A DNA stretch of 64,000 nt from NCBI RefSeq assembly GCF_007097365.1, contig NZ_VJZR01000002.1, positions 391,464 through 455,463 of the forward strand, read 5' to 3'. The position numbers and the translations under genes are program-made. Origin of the DNA: Flavobacterium franklandianum (lineage in GTDB: Bacteria > Bacteroidota > Bacteroidia > Flavobacteriales > Flavobacteriaceae). The notes beneath the pieces were generated by a model that searched no databases, had not been told where the DNA came from, and was given only the letters and a program-made list of their open reading frames with translations. Below are positions 1-8,455 of the stretch, piece by piece. Each line of letters starts with the position of its first letter. Position 1 is the first letter of the stretch.

Positions 1-2520
1 ATTGAATGTGTTTGTCAAAAAACGTTCATTATTGAGATCAGGCCGATTCAAATAACCTAGAGAAACTCCATCTCCGGCTATCACTATTTCTCCTACTTGT
101 CCTTCATTTACAGGCTTTCTATTTGCATCTAATAAATAAACATTTGTATTTGCAATGGGCGTGCCAATGGTTATTGGATTATCATTTATTGTTATTTGAG
201 TAAGAAAGGAGCATACTGTAGTTTCTGTTGGTCCATAAATGTTCCACAATTCGTTACATCTTGAAAGTAATTCTTTAGCCAAAGGAATTGGTACAGGTTC
301 TCCGCCAATCAAAGCCTTTATATTCAACGGTTCTTTCCAACCCGAATCTATTAGAATGTGCCATATACTCGAGGTTCCCCACATCATTGTGATTTTATCC
401 TTAGCAGCTTTTTCTAACAATAAATTTCCATCCCTTCTAGTTTCCTCATCAACAAGAACTACGCAAGCTCCGTGAAGTAGAGGTAAGAAAATTTCCATCA
501 CCATTGCGTCAAATGAGATGGTAGTTATCGAAAATATTTTATCAGTTGCAGATATACCTGGTTCTTTGGCCATCGAATACACAAGGTTGATAACATTGCA
601 ATGTGCAACTTGAACACCTTTTGGCTTTCCGGTAGATCCCGATGTGTATATGATATAAGCAGCAGATTCAGTAGGAACCATAAGATTTATGGGTGCTACA
701 GGTAAATCGACCATTGATTCCAAAATAGTACCAATAGAGAGAGAAACCGCTTTATTTGGAAAGTTTCTTTTTGAGTTTAAACCTATGTAAAATGCAGCAT
801 CTGAATCTTCAATCATTATATTGAGTCGCGCATCTGGATAATTAGTGTCTATAGGTACATAAGATGCACCACATTGTAATACAGCAAAAAGAGAGGTAAT
901 TAATTCGGGAGTTCTTTCTAAAGAAATAGCTACAATTTGACCAGGTCGTAAACCTTGTGACCAAAGATAATTCGCCATTTGATTTATCATTGTACTTAAA
1001 TCGCCATAAGTAATTTGCTTATCTTCAAATTCAAGTGCTATTGAATTAGGATATATTTCAGCTTGTTTAGCAAAAAGTTCATGTAATGTGCTCTTTGGAT
1101 AAGACATTTTTGGCCCGCTTATTTCGAATTTTTTGCTTGTATAATCTTGAAATGTAATTTGTTCCAATGTTTTTGATGGGTCTTCAACTATCTTTTGTAA
1201 TACTTGTTCAAAAGACACCATCATTTTCTTGATAGTTTCTGGTTTAAAAAGAACCTTGTTAAAAGACCATTCTAAAACAAGATTTTTTTCGCTACCGCTC
1301 GCATTAAGAAAAATTTCGAAAGTTTCGAAAGATCTCGTTGTATTTATTAATTTAAAATTAAGATTTGAAAAGGCAACGTCATCAGTTAAGTCTAAACCCA
1401 TATTAAACGCTACAGGAACTAATGGTATTCTTGACGGATCGCGAGCAACATTAAGTTTTTGTAAAAGCTGTCCGAAGCTTAGTTGTTGGTTATCGTAAGC
1501 ATCAAATAGTTCTATTTTACGTTGATTTAGATAGTCAATAAAACTAATATTTGGCTCAGGAGTACTTCTTAAAGGAAGTAAATTTACACAATGACCAACT
1601 AACTCATTCATACCAGTTACAGGCTGTCCCGCTGCAGGAACCCCAACGGCGATATCGTTTTGACCAGTTAATTGACACAAATAAACCTCGAAACTAGCTA
1701 AAATAGTTGTAATCAAACTAGTGCCAGCAATCAAACCTATTTTTTTTAATGAAGCCACGAGTTGTGCGTCTAATGAAAAATCTAAACGCTCGCTTTCATA
1801 AGTACGAATCGATGGTCTCGGATTATCAGTTGGAAGATTTACTACAGGAATAGATTGCTCATACAATGAGAACCAATACTTTTCTATTTCTTTGTATTCA
1901 TTACTATTTATAAATAATTGTTCCTCCTCTGCATATTCACTAAAAGCAATCGAAACGGGTAATAGCGGTGTTTTATTTTCAATTAGCGCGGAATAAATTA
2001 TCCCTAATTCTTCCAATATAACACCTATAGACCAACCGTCACAAATAATATGATGGATGTTTATTATTAAACTATGCTTTACATCAGAAATCTTAATTAA
2101 ACTAACTCTTAATAGAGGACCATTAACAAGGTCAAAAACATAATGGGCTTCCTCGTTTAGACAATGGTCAAATTTGTCAATTTGTGACTTTTTTTCAAAA
2201 TTTGATAGATCAAGATTGGTGATAGCAATCGGTAGATTTTTGAAAATGGACATTTGAATACCATCATTGCTAAAAGTTGCACGGAGTGACTCGTGACGAT
2301 TAACCAAAGTTTGAAATGCTATTTTCATCACTTTACTATCCAATAAGCCATCAAAATCTAATGCATACAATAGGTTAAAGGCTCTGTTTGCATCATTTCC
2401 ACCGAAATAACAAGAAGTCCATATTTCAGACTGCGATTTTGTAGTATAGATTACGGTTTCAATATCACCAGAAAGTGGAATTAGTTGATTTTTATTATGA
2501 GTATTTGATTGATCATTCAT
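1..2520 (-). CDS. NRPS module, condensation-adenylation (C-A), partial at left edge
   Basis: Reading frame open from an ATG at 2518-2520 on the minus strand to the window edge (840 codons, no stop), so the C-terminus is missing. Residues about 20-450 are a condensation domain with the HHxxxDG active site read as HHIICDG near residues 156-162, so peptide bond formation should work. From about 480 an adenylation domain starts; its A3 loop TSGSTGKPKG lies near residue 625 and A5 reads YGPTETT. The window ends before the A7-A10 cores and any carrier domain. My manual alignment to GrsA gives specificity residues D-A-M-W-L-G-I-V-C(-K assumed); I cannot assign a substrate. The N-terminal 450 residues closely resemble those of the neighbouring NRPS at 2725-5886. 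It lies about 200 bp downstream of that gene, same strand, so it is probably the third protein of the assembly line. A thioesterase, if present, is beyond the window. Confidence 0.93.
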   Translation of the reverse strand, partial: MNDQSNTHNKNQLIPLSGDIETVIYTTKSQSEIWTSCYFGGNDANRAFNLLYALDFDGLLDSKVMKIAFQTLVNRHESLRATFSNDGIQMSIFKNLPIAITNLDLSNFEKKSQIDKFDHCLNEEAHYVFDLVNGPLLRVSLIKISDVKHSLIINIHHIICDGWSIGVILEELGIIYSALIENKTPLLPVSIAFSEYAEEEQLFINSNEYKEIEKYWFSLYEQSIPVVNLPTDNPRPSIRTYESERLDFSLDAQLVASLKKIGLIAGTSLITTILASFEVYLCQLTGQNDIAVGVPAAGQPVTGMNELVGHCVNLLPLRSTPEPNISFIDYLNQRKIELFDAYDNQQLSFGQLLQKLNVARDPSRIPLVPVAFNMGLDLTDDVAFSNLNFKLINTTRSFETFEIFLNASGSEKNLVLEWSFNKVLFKPETIKKMMVSFEQVLQKIVEDPSKTLEQITFQDYTSKKFEISGPKMSYPKSTLHELFAKQAEIYPNSIALEFEDKQITYGDLSTMINQMANYLWSQGLRPGQIVAISLERTPELITSLFAVLQCGASYVPIDTNYPDARLNIMIEDSDAAFYIGLNSKRNFPNKAVSLSIGTILESMVDLPVAPINLMVPTESAAYIIYTSGSTGKPKGVQVAHCNVINLVYSMAKEPGISATDKIFSITTISFDAMVMEIFLPLLHGACVVLVDEETRRDGNLLLEKAAKDKITMMWGTSSIWHILIDSGWKEPLNIKALIGGEPVPIPLAKELLSRCNELWNIYGPTETTVCSFLTQITINDNPITIGTPIANTNVYLLDANRKPVNEGQVGEIVIAGDGVSLGYLNRPDLNNERFLTNTFN

Positions 2521-2724
2521 TGTGATGTCTAAATGTGGTTAAGTACTTATTTTGAGGCCTAAATGTATGTATATAATTTATATTTATAGGTATCTAAAAT
2601 GTTCGCTTGATAACTAAAAGTTATGTTCAATTTTTTTTATCTCTCTATTGGAAACAAAATTATTTTATTTCTTGAAATTATAGATTTTAAAAATTTAGAT
2701 GTATTAGGTTTGCCCTTAGTTATA

Positions 2725-5700
2725 TTAAATTTTGTTTTCTTTGATTAATAATTTGGCGAATTTTTCAATAGTTGAATGTTTAAATACAGCAGAAAGAGGA
2801 ATTCGGATACCAGTTTTTTTCTGAATTTTAACGACTATGGTTACTGCAATAATAGAATGCCCTCCTATTTCAAAAAAGTTACTAAAAATATCAATACGTT
2901 CTTTTTTTAGATTTTCTTCCCAAATTTCCGCTACTAACTTTTCTTCATTTGTTCGAGGCGCAGTATATTCTTGGTTGCTTTCCGAATTGGATTTATATTC
3001 TAATAAAGCTGTTCGATCTACTTTATCATTAAGTGTAGTTGGCATTTTTTCTAAAATATGAAATTCGTGTGGCACCATAAATGCTGGTAATTGTGAGGCC
3101 AATTCATTTCGCCATAATCGAATCTCATCTAATTCGTTTTCTATTTCAGAATTTGTAATAATAAATGCAATAAGAATATCGGTTTTAGCTACAACAATAG
3201 CCAATTTAATACCGTCAATTGCCATTAAAGCAAGTTCTATTTCCCCAATTTCAATTCGATGACCTCTCACTTTAACTTGATGATCTATACGCCCAAGACA
3301 CACAACTTCATTGCTTGGGAGTAGTTTTCCTATGTCGCCTGAAAGATACATTATGTCACCTTTTTTATTTGTAAACTTATTCGGAATATATTTTTCGGAT
3401 GTTAACTCAGGTCTTCCTAAATACCCTTTTCCAACTCCAAGTCCACCAATAGCAATTTCTCCCACGGTGTTCGGCGGCAGCAGATTTAACTGGTCATCGA
3501 CTATATAATATTGCATGTTTGCAATAGGGGCTCCAACGGAAATCAATGTTTCTTCGGATTTTATATGTTTGCAAGAAGAAAAAATAGTGACTTCTGTTGG
3601 GCCATACAAATTCCAAAGTTCATCGCCTCTTTTTAATAGTTCCTTAGCAACCGGTACAGGAAGCGGCTCTCCACAACACCATATCTTTATAGGTAATTTT
3701 TTTGACCAACCAGCATCACAAAGCATCTGATAGGTGGTAGTCGTACCAACCATTAATGAAATTTTTTCCTTTTCTAGCATCTCATACAACAGGGTTCCAT
3801 CTTTCGATGTTTCGTGGTCAGGTAAAACTAAAGTAGCTCCTTTGAATAGAGGAAAAAATAATTCAAAACTCGCAATATCAAAAGAAATTGTTGAGATAAA
3901 TGGAACTCTATCAGTTTCTTTTATGCCAGGTTCATTTTCTAATGCAAAAAGTAGATTGACTACGTTTCTATTGGATATTTTAGCTCCTTTTGGTTTGCCA
4001 GTAGAACCGGATGTATACAAAAGGTATAATATATTTTCTGGGTTTACCTCGGTTGGAAGTTTTGTTGAAGGGTATTGCTCTAATGATGCCATAGCATCAT
4101 CTATTAATAAAGTATTGGAGCATTTAGGCAAGGTCAAAGACAGCGCTTTACTGGTTAGCAAAAATTTTGCTTCTGAGTCTTCTAACATATATTCAACTCG
4201 CTTTGCTGGATATTCGTGATCTAGAGGTAGATATGCTGCTCCACATTGGATAATTGCTAAAATGGAATATACTAATTCTGGACTACGTGGATAAGAAACT
4301 GCGATATAATCTCCAGATTGAACTCCTTGGGCAGATAAGAAATGCGCAAACTGATTCACTCTAATATGCAAATCGTGGTATGATATTTTTGTGTTATTGT
4401 ATTCAAGAGCAACATTATTAGGAGATATCTCGGCTTGTTTACACAGCAATTCTGACAATGAAATGTTAGGATATAACGTTTCTGTGTCATTCAATTTGTT
4501 ATAAATGTTTGTATAATCCTGAAAAATAATCTCTTGTAATGACTGAGCGGGGTTTTCGACTACTTTTTGTAATATCTGCTCAAATGCTCTCATCATTTTT
4601 TTGATGGTTTCGGGATTGAAAAGATTTTTATTATATGACCATTCAAATACAAGATTTTTATCTTTACCTGTTACGTTTAGAAAAATTTCGAAAGTTTCGA
4701 AAGATTTAGGATTGTTTTTCAACTCAAAGTTAAGATTTGAAAAAGAAACGCCATCTGTTATCCCAAGATCAACATTAAAAGTGATAGGCACGAGAGGTAT
4801 TCGTGAGGAATCACGGGGTACATTGAGTTTTTGTAAAAGATGACCAAAGCTTAGATGTTTATGATCGTCAGCGTCAAAAAGTTCTGTTTTTCGTTTTTTT
4901 AGATAGTCTATAAAACTGATATCCGGAGTGGGATTACTTCTTAAGGGTAATAAATTCACACAATGACCTATTAAATTATCCATCCCATTTGTAGGCTGTG
5001 CAGCTGATGGAACACCAACAACCAAATCATTCTGACCCGTTAATTGATATAATAGCACCTCAAAACCTGCCAATAAAGTTGTGACAAAACTAGCACCAAC
5101 GCTCAATCCTGTCTTTTTTAATGATGCCGATAGCTCAGAATCTAATGTAAAGTCTACACGAGCGCCATAATAAGTTCGTGGAGATGGTCTCGGATTATCT
5201 GTAGGAAGATTAACTTCAGGAATAGATTCCTTATATAAATTGATCCAATACTGTTCTATTTCTTTGTATTCATTACTATTAGAAAATAATATTTCATCAT
5301 TTGCAAAAGCACTAAAAGCGGTCGATTCTTCTAGTGTTGGTGTTTTATTTTCAACTAAAGCGGAATAAATTATCCCTAATTCTTGCAAAATAATACCTAT
5401 CGACCAACCGTCGCATATAATATGGTGTACTGTTAATATCAAACTATTTTTAACATCAGAAAATGCAATCAGACCAACTTTAATCAAAGGGCCATTAACA
5501 AGGTCAAAAATATAATGGGCTTCTTCATTTTTATAATGCTCAAATGCATCAATTTGAGACTTTTCATCCAAACTGGATAGATTGAGTTTGCTAATAGTTA
5601 TAGATAGTTGTTTGAAAATAGACATATAAACACCATCTATGCTAAAAGCAGCACGAAGTGACTCGTGGCGATTAACCAAAGTTTGAATTGCAAGTTCAAT

Positions 5701-5886
5701 TGCTGGAGTATCCAATGAGCCATCAAAATCTAGTGTGAACGACAGGTTATAGGCTCTGTTTGCATCATTTTCTCCGAAATAACAAGAAGTCCATATTTCA
5801 GATTGTGATTTTGTAGTATAAATGACCTTTTCTATTTCTGGACCTGCAAATGGATTAAATTGTGGGTTTTCTTCTAACTTGTTCAT
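2725..5886 (-). CDS. NRPS module C-A-PCP
   Basis: A complete 1053-residue single-module nonribosomal peptide synthetase. Residues about 20-450 form a condensation domain with HHIICDG at 154-160. Residues about 470-960 form an adenylation domain with A3 TSGSTGKPKG, A5 YGPTEVT, A8 around GRIDHQVKVRGHRIE and a degenerate A10 (LNDKVDR instead of NGKVDR, but the catalytic Lys is kept). Residues about 970-1053 are the carrier domain with the phosphopantetheine serine in IGGHS (Ser 1011). No epimerase, methyltransferase or thioesterase is present. A manual specificity code is D-I-F-V-W-C-L-I-F-K, which I do not recognise. It should accept the aminoacyl-ketide from the upstream PKS protein and pass a longer chain to the next module. 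The gene sits just downstream of an IS982 element that separates it from the loading gene, so its present promoter is unclear. Confidence 0.96.
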   Translation of the reverse strand: MNKLEENPQFNPFAGPEIEKVIYTTKSQSEIWTSCYFGENDANRAYNLSFTLDFDGSLDTPAIELAIQTLVNRHESLRAAFSIDGVYMSIFKQLSITISKLNLSSLDEKSQIDAFEHYKNEEAHYIFDLVNGPLIKVGLIAFSDVKNSLILTVHHIICDGWSIGIILQELGIIYSALVENKTPTLEESTAFSAFANDEILFSNSNEYKEIEQYWINLYKESIPEVNLPTDNPRPSPRTYYGARVDFTLDSELSASLKKTGLSVGASFVTTLLAGFEVLLYQLTGQNDLVVGVPSAAQPTNGMDNLIGHCVNLLPLRSNPTPDISFIDYLKKRKTELFDADDHKHLSFGHLLQKLNVPRDSSRIPLVPITFNVDLGITDGVSFSNLNFELKNNPKSFETFEIFLNVTGKDKNLVFEWSYNKNLFNPETIKKMMRAFEQILQKVVENPAQSLQEIIFQDYTNIYNKLNDTETLYPNISLSELLCKQAEISPNNVALEYNNTKISYHDLHIRVNQFAHFLSAQGVQSGDYIAVSYPRSPELVYSILAIIQCGAAYLPLDHEYPAKRVEYMLEDSEAKFLLTSKALSLTLPKCSNTLLIDDAMASLEQYPSTKLPTEVNPENILYLLYTSGSTGKPKGAKISNRNVVNLLFALENEPGIKETDRVPFISTISFDIASFELFFPLFKGATLVLPDHETSKDGTLLYEMLEKEKISLMVGTTTTYQMLCDAGWSKKLPIKIWCCGEPLPVPVAKELLKRGDELWNLYGPTEVTIFSSCKHIKSEETLISVGAPIANMQYYIVDDQLNLLPPNTVGEIAIGGLGVGKGYLGRPELTSEKYIPNKFTNKKGDIMYLSGDIGKLLPSNEVVCLGRIDHQVKVRGHRIEIGEIELALMAIDGIKLAIVVAKTDILIAFIITNSEIENELDEIRLWRNELASQLPAFMVPHEFHILEKMPTTLNDKVDRTALLEYKSNSESNQEYTAPRTNEEKLVAEIWEENLKKERIDIFSNFFEIGGHSIIAVTIVVKIQKKTGIRIPLSAVFKHSTIEKFAKLLIKENKI

Positions 5887-6015
5887 TGGTTTTTTTATTT
5901 TTTATTATAGGTATTTAAAAGTCATAAACTATTGTGATTTTTTAAACAACTTTTATTATTATTTGCTTTCTTCTGCTTTTTTCTTCAAATAGATATAAAT
6001 TCTTTTATAATTAAT

Positions 6016-7042
6016 GCGAATCAAGGGTTAAAATATTAAGTTTATAAAAGCGGAAGCGATTTTGCCAAAGATATGAATCAACAGTCCTTTGGCAGACCTC
6101 ACTTTACTAGCTCTTTGAATATCTGTTTTTTGAATTAGCCAATTAAATAATGACTCAATAGGTTGTCTAACTCTTGATACTGCTGTCGAAAACAAGTCAT
6201 TTGCAGCTTTGTCTCTATTTTTAATTTCTTGACACTGCCCTTTGATACCCTTGACTGGTGTCATCATAATTGAGTTTTTTTCTTGCTCTAATTCAGAAAA
6301 AAAATCTTGTTTATTATATATTTTATCTCCAAAGAAATTTCTGTTAGTTTTCTCAGACCAAGCTTCTTTGAAAACAGTTAAATCATTTACTGAGGCAGGA
6401 GTTATTTGAATTTCCTCAGGAAAAGGGATTTTATTTAAACGTCTAAAAGCCAATGCGTGTAATTTCACACCATAATAATACAGGTTTTTAGTAGAACAAT
6501 ATCCTTTGTCGGTTAGTTCTTTAGCCACTTTTGCATTACGCTTTCCTGAACAAGTGATTATTGGCATTGAATCCAGTAAACTTTGATCAGCAAAACAGTC
6601 AGAGGGTATAAAATCTTCAAACAACGAAGATGTAAAACGTCTAAAAGCTTCCGACAATTGGTTAAGCCGATTAGAAAAAGCAGTATATGAACCGAGTTTT
6701 GGAAACCAATCACGCAAATAATCACAAGCATAATTGTGAATTTGTTTGATGCTAAAGCGTTGTTCTTCTTGAACTGCAAATAGATAAATGGTCATAATTT
6801 CTTGGTCTGTTAAATCTTGCTTATCGTTGTTGCTAAAACGTTCGCAAGTATATTTTAAATCTTTTTCAAATCTGTCGCAGATTATTGAGTAGATTTTTAT
6901 TAATTTTAGGCCTTTAGGCTGATTAATCATATATTTAAATGTGCGTTAGATACACTATAAATATACTGATTATCAGCTTATTAAACTAATTATTTGAAAG
7001 ATATTTCTTTCCTTTTTATGCTTTTTTCAACCCTTGATTCGC
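6016..7042 (-). mobile_element. IS982-family insertion sequence, complete
   Basis: About 1.03 kb element with one transposase gene. Inverted ends are visible: gcgaatcaagggtt from 6016 on the left and its complement aacccttgattcgc ending at 7042 on the right. Outside them, ataatta occurs on the left (6007-6013) and on the right (7043-7049), which fits a target duplication of about 7-8 bp with some ambiguity in the exact ends. Size, single ORF and ends fit the IS982 family. It lies in the short intergenic space between two NRPS genes and is read in the same direction as them. The intact ORF and matching ends suggest a fairly recent insertion. Confidence 0.85.
6028..6930 (-). CDS. IS982-family transposase
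   Basis: A 300-residue protein of the usual length for IS982 transposases. The N-terminal half carries the family-type segment LTDQEIMTIYLF. The likely DDE catalytic residues are in FADQSLLDS (first Asp), FFGDKIYN (second Asp) and RQPIESLFNWL (Glu); the family-typical YYGVKLH follows the first Asp region. The frame is intact from ATG to stop, so it may be active. It lies wholly inside the element 6016-7042. Assignment is by family resemblance recognised by eye. Confidence 0.9.
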   Translation of the reverse strand: MINQPKGLKLIKIYSIICDRFEKDLKYTCERFSNNDKQDLTDQEIMTIYLFAVQEEQRFSIKQIHNYACDYLRDWFPKLGSYTAFSNRLNQLSEAFRRFTSSLFEDFIPSDCFADQSLLDSMPIITCSGKRNAKVAKELTDKGYCSTKNLYYYGVKLHALAFRRLNKIPFPEEIQITPASVNDLTVFKEAWSEKTNRNFFGDKIYNKQDFFSELEQEKNSIMMTPVKGIKGQCQEIKNRDKAANDLFSTAVSRVRQPIESLFNWLIQKTDIQRASKVRSAKGLLIHIFGKIASAFINLIF

Positions 7043-7150
7043 ATAATTATCTAAAGTTTATTGAAATTCTTGTTTTTTATATGTTCCAAATATAATATTC
7101 CTTAAAGTGAAAATTAGGATAAACGCAACTTTTGGAACGAATCGGTTAAA

Positions 7151-8443
7151 GGTGGGTTCTAAAAATTGATTTTTTTGATTTTTATATAAAACAAACCCCA
7201 TTTGTTTTATAGAAACTATTTTTTATCAGGCAAACCTAAATATATTTTTAATTTTCCGCCTCTAAAACCTAGTTATTTGGATAATTATCTATTTGATTGT
7301 TAGTTTTTTATATTTAAAATGTTTAGTCTAACTACTTGTTCATATCGGAATAAATTGTAGGTTAAATTGATTAATCCAATTATTCCAGTTGCTCTTACGA
7401 TTCCTATTGATTTCAATTTTAGACCATTCATACTTTGCTCCATAAAACCAAAAACGTGTTCTACTCTGGCTCGTGTTCTTGATTTTTCGGTGTTGCTTTT
7501 CTTTTGTACATCGGTTAACGGATTATTTCTGTACCCTTTTTCGTGAACTTTATTTATCATTTTATATTTCGTAATTGTTGCTTCTTGATTTTCGCCTGTA
7601 TATGCACTGTCAGCATACAATTCTTGACCTTCATCGTTTTGGTCTAACAAGTCATCGGTAGCTTGAGAATCGTGAACCGAAGCACTCGTTACAACAAAAG
7701 TGTTGATGAATTTACTTTTTGTATCCACTTTAGCGTGGTTTTTATAACCATAAAAATTCTCGTTGTTTTTCTTTGTCCAACGAGCATCAATGTCTTTGTG
7801 TGATTTTTTGTGGGGTTTGTCATTCCATAAGTCATCGCCTTCTCCCTTTTTTATCTTATCATTTTCCTCACGAGTATTGCGTTGGCGTGGTGCAATTGTA
7901 AAACTGGCATCTATCATTTGACCCTCGTTTAATATCAACTCTTTGGTTTCTAAAAAACTTTTAAATTGTGTAAACAAATCTTCTATAAGTCCTGATTTTG
8001 TTAGGTTTTCTCTAAAAGCCCATACTGTTTTCTCATCTGGAATTTTGTCTCCTGTATCTAATCCTAAAAAGTTTTTAAAACTTGTTCTGTCCAATATTTG
8101 GTATTCTACTTGCTTATCTCCAAGTCCGTAATATCGTTGTAAAATTAAGATTTTGAACATCAGAACTACATCAAACGGTTTTGCTCCGGCATTATTTTTC
8201 TTGGTTGTGTTTAGAAGTTTACTTTCTAATAACAATCTAAACATCTCAAAATCAATAATATTACTAATTTTATCTAACGGATTACCAATTTCCGACAATT
8301 TTTCAGCAGAAAATTGCTCGTCAAACAATGATTTCTTTCCTGTCGATTTGTATATTTGTTTACTCATACTTTTATCTGTCTTTTAAGTAATGAATATACG
8401 TATAATTACTTGAAAATCATATTTTTAATTTATAGAACTCCCC
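7151..8443 (-). mobile_element. IS5-family insertion sequence, complete
   Basis: About 1.29 kb element. Imperfect inverted ends: 7151-7169 begins ggtgggttct and the complement of 8425-8443 begins ggggagttct; about 15 of 19 positions match. The 4-bp sequence taaa flanks both sides (7147-7150 and 8444-8447), as expected for the 4-bp target duplications of many IS5 elements. It carries one intact transposase gene. The right end lies only 12 bp past the stop codon of the NRPS-PKS gene at 8456, so it just misses that coding sequence. Confidence 0.8.
7300..8367 (-). CDS. IS5-family transposase
   Basis: A 355-residue DDE transposase. The N-terminal region (residues about 50-125, with FDVVLMFKILILQRYYGLGD) is the DUF772-like part found in IS5 and related groups. 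Catalytic residues appear in GQMIDASF (Asp), ELYADSAYTG (Asp) and RARVEHVFGFMEQ (Glu). The frame is intact. It is encoded on the same strand as the flanking NRPS genes. It is unrelated in sequence to the IS982 transposase next door, so two independent insertions hit the same short intergenic space. Confidence 0.92.
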   Translation of the reverse strand: MSKQIYKSTGKKSLFDEQFSAEKLSEIGNPLDKISNIIDFEMFRLLLESKLLNTTKKNNAGAKPFDVVLMFKILILQRYYGLGDKQVEYQILDRTSFKNFLGLDTGDKIPDEKTVWAFRENLTKSGLIEDLFTQFKSFLETKELILNEGQMIDASFTIAPRQRNTREENDKIKKGEGDDLWNDKPHKKSHKDIDARWTKKNNENFYGYKNHAKVDTKSKFINTFVVTSASVHDSQATDDLLDQNDEGQELYADSAYTGENQEATITKYKMINKVHEKGYRNNPLTDVQKKSNTEKSRTRARVEHVFGFMEQSMNGLKLKSIGIVRATGIIGLINLTYNLFRYEQVVRLNILNIKN

Positions 8444-8455
8444 TAAAGTACTTTT

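Noticed and set aside
3734-4219. 161-codon open frame antisense to the NRPS A domain
   Set aside because: It is fully covered by the well-supported NRPS gene on the minus strand and has no independent features.
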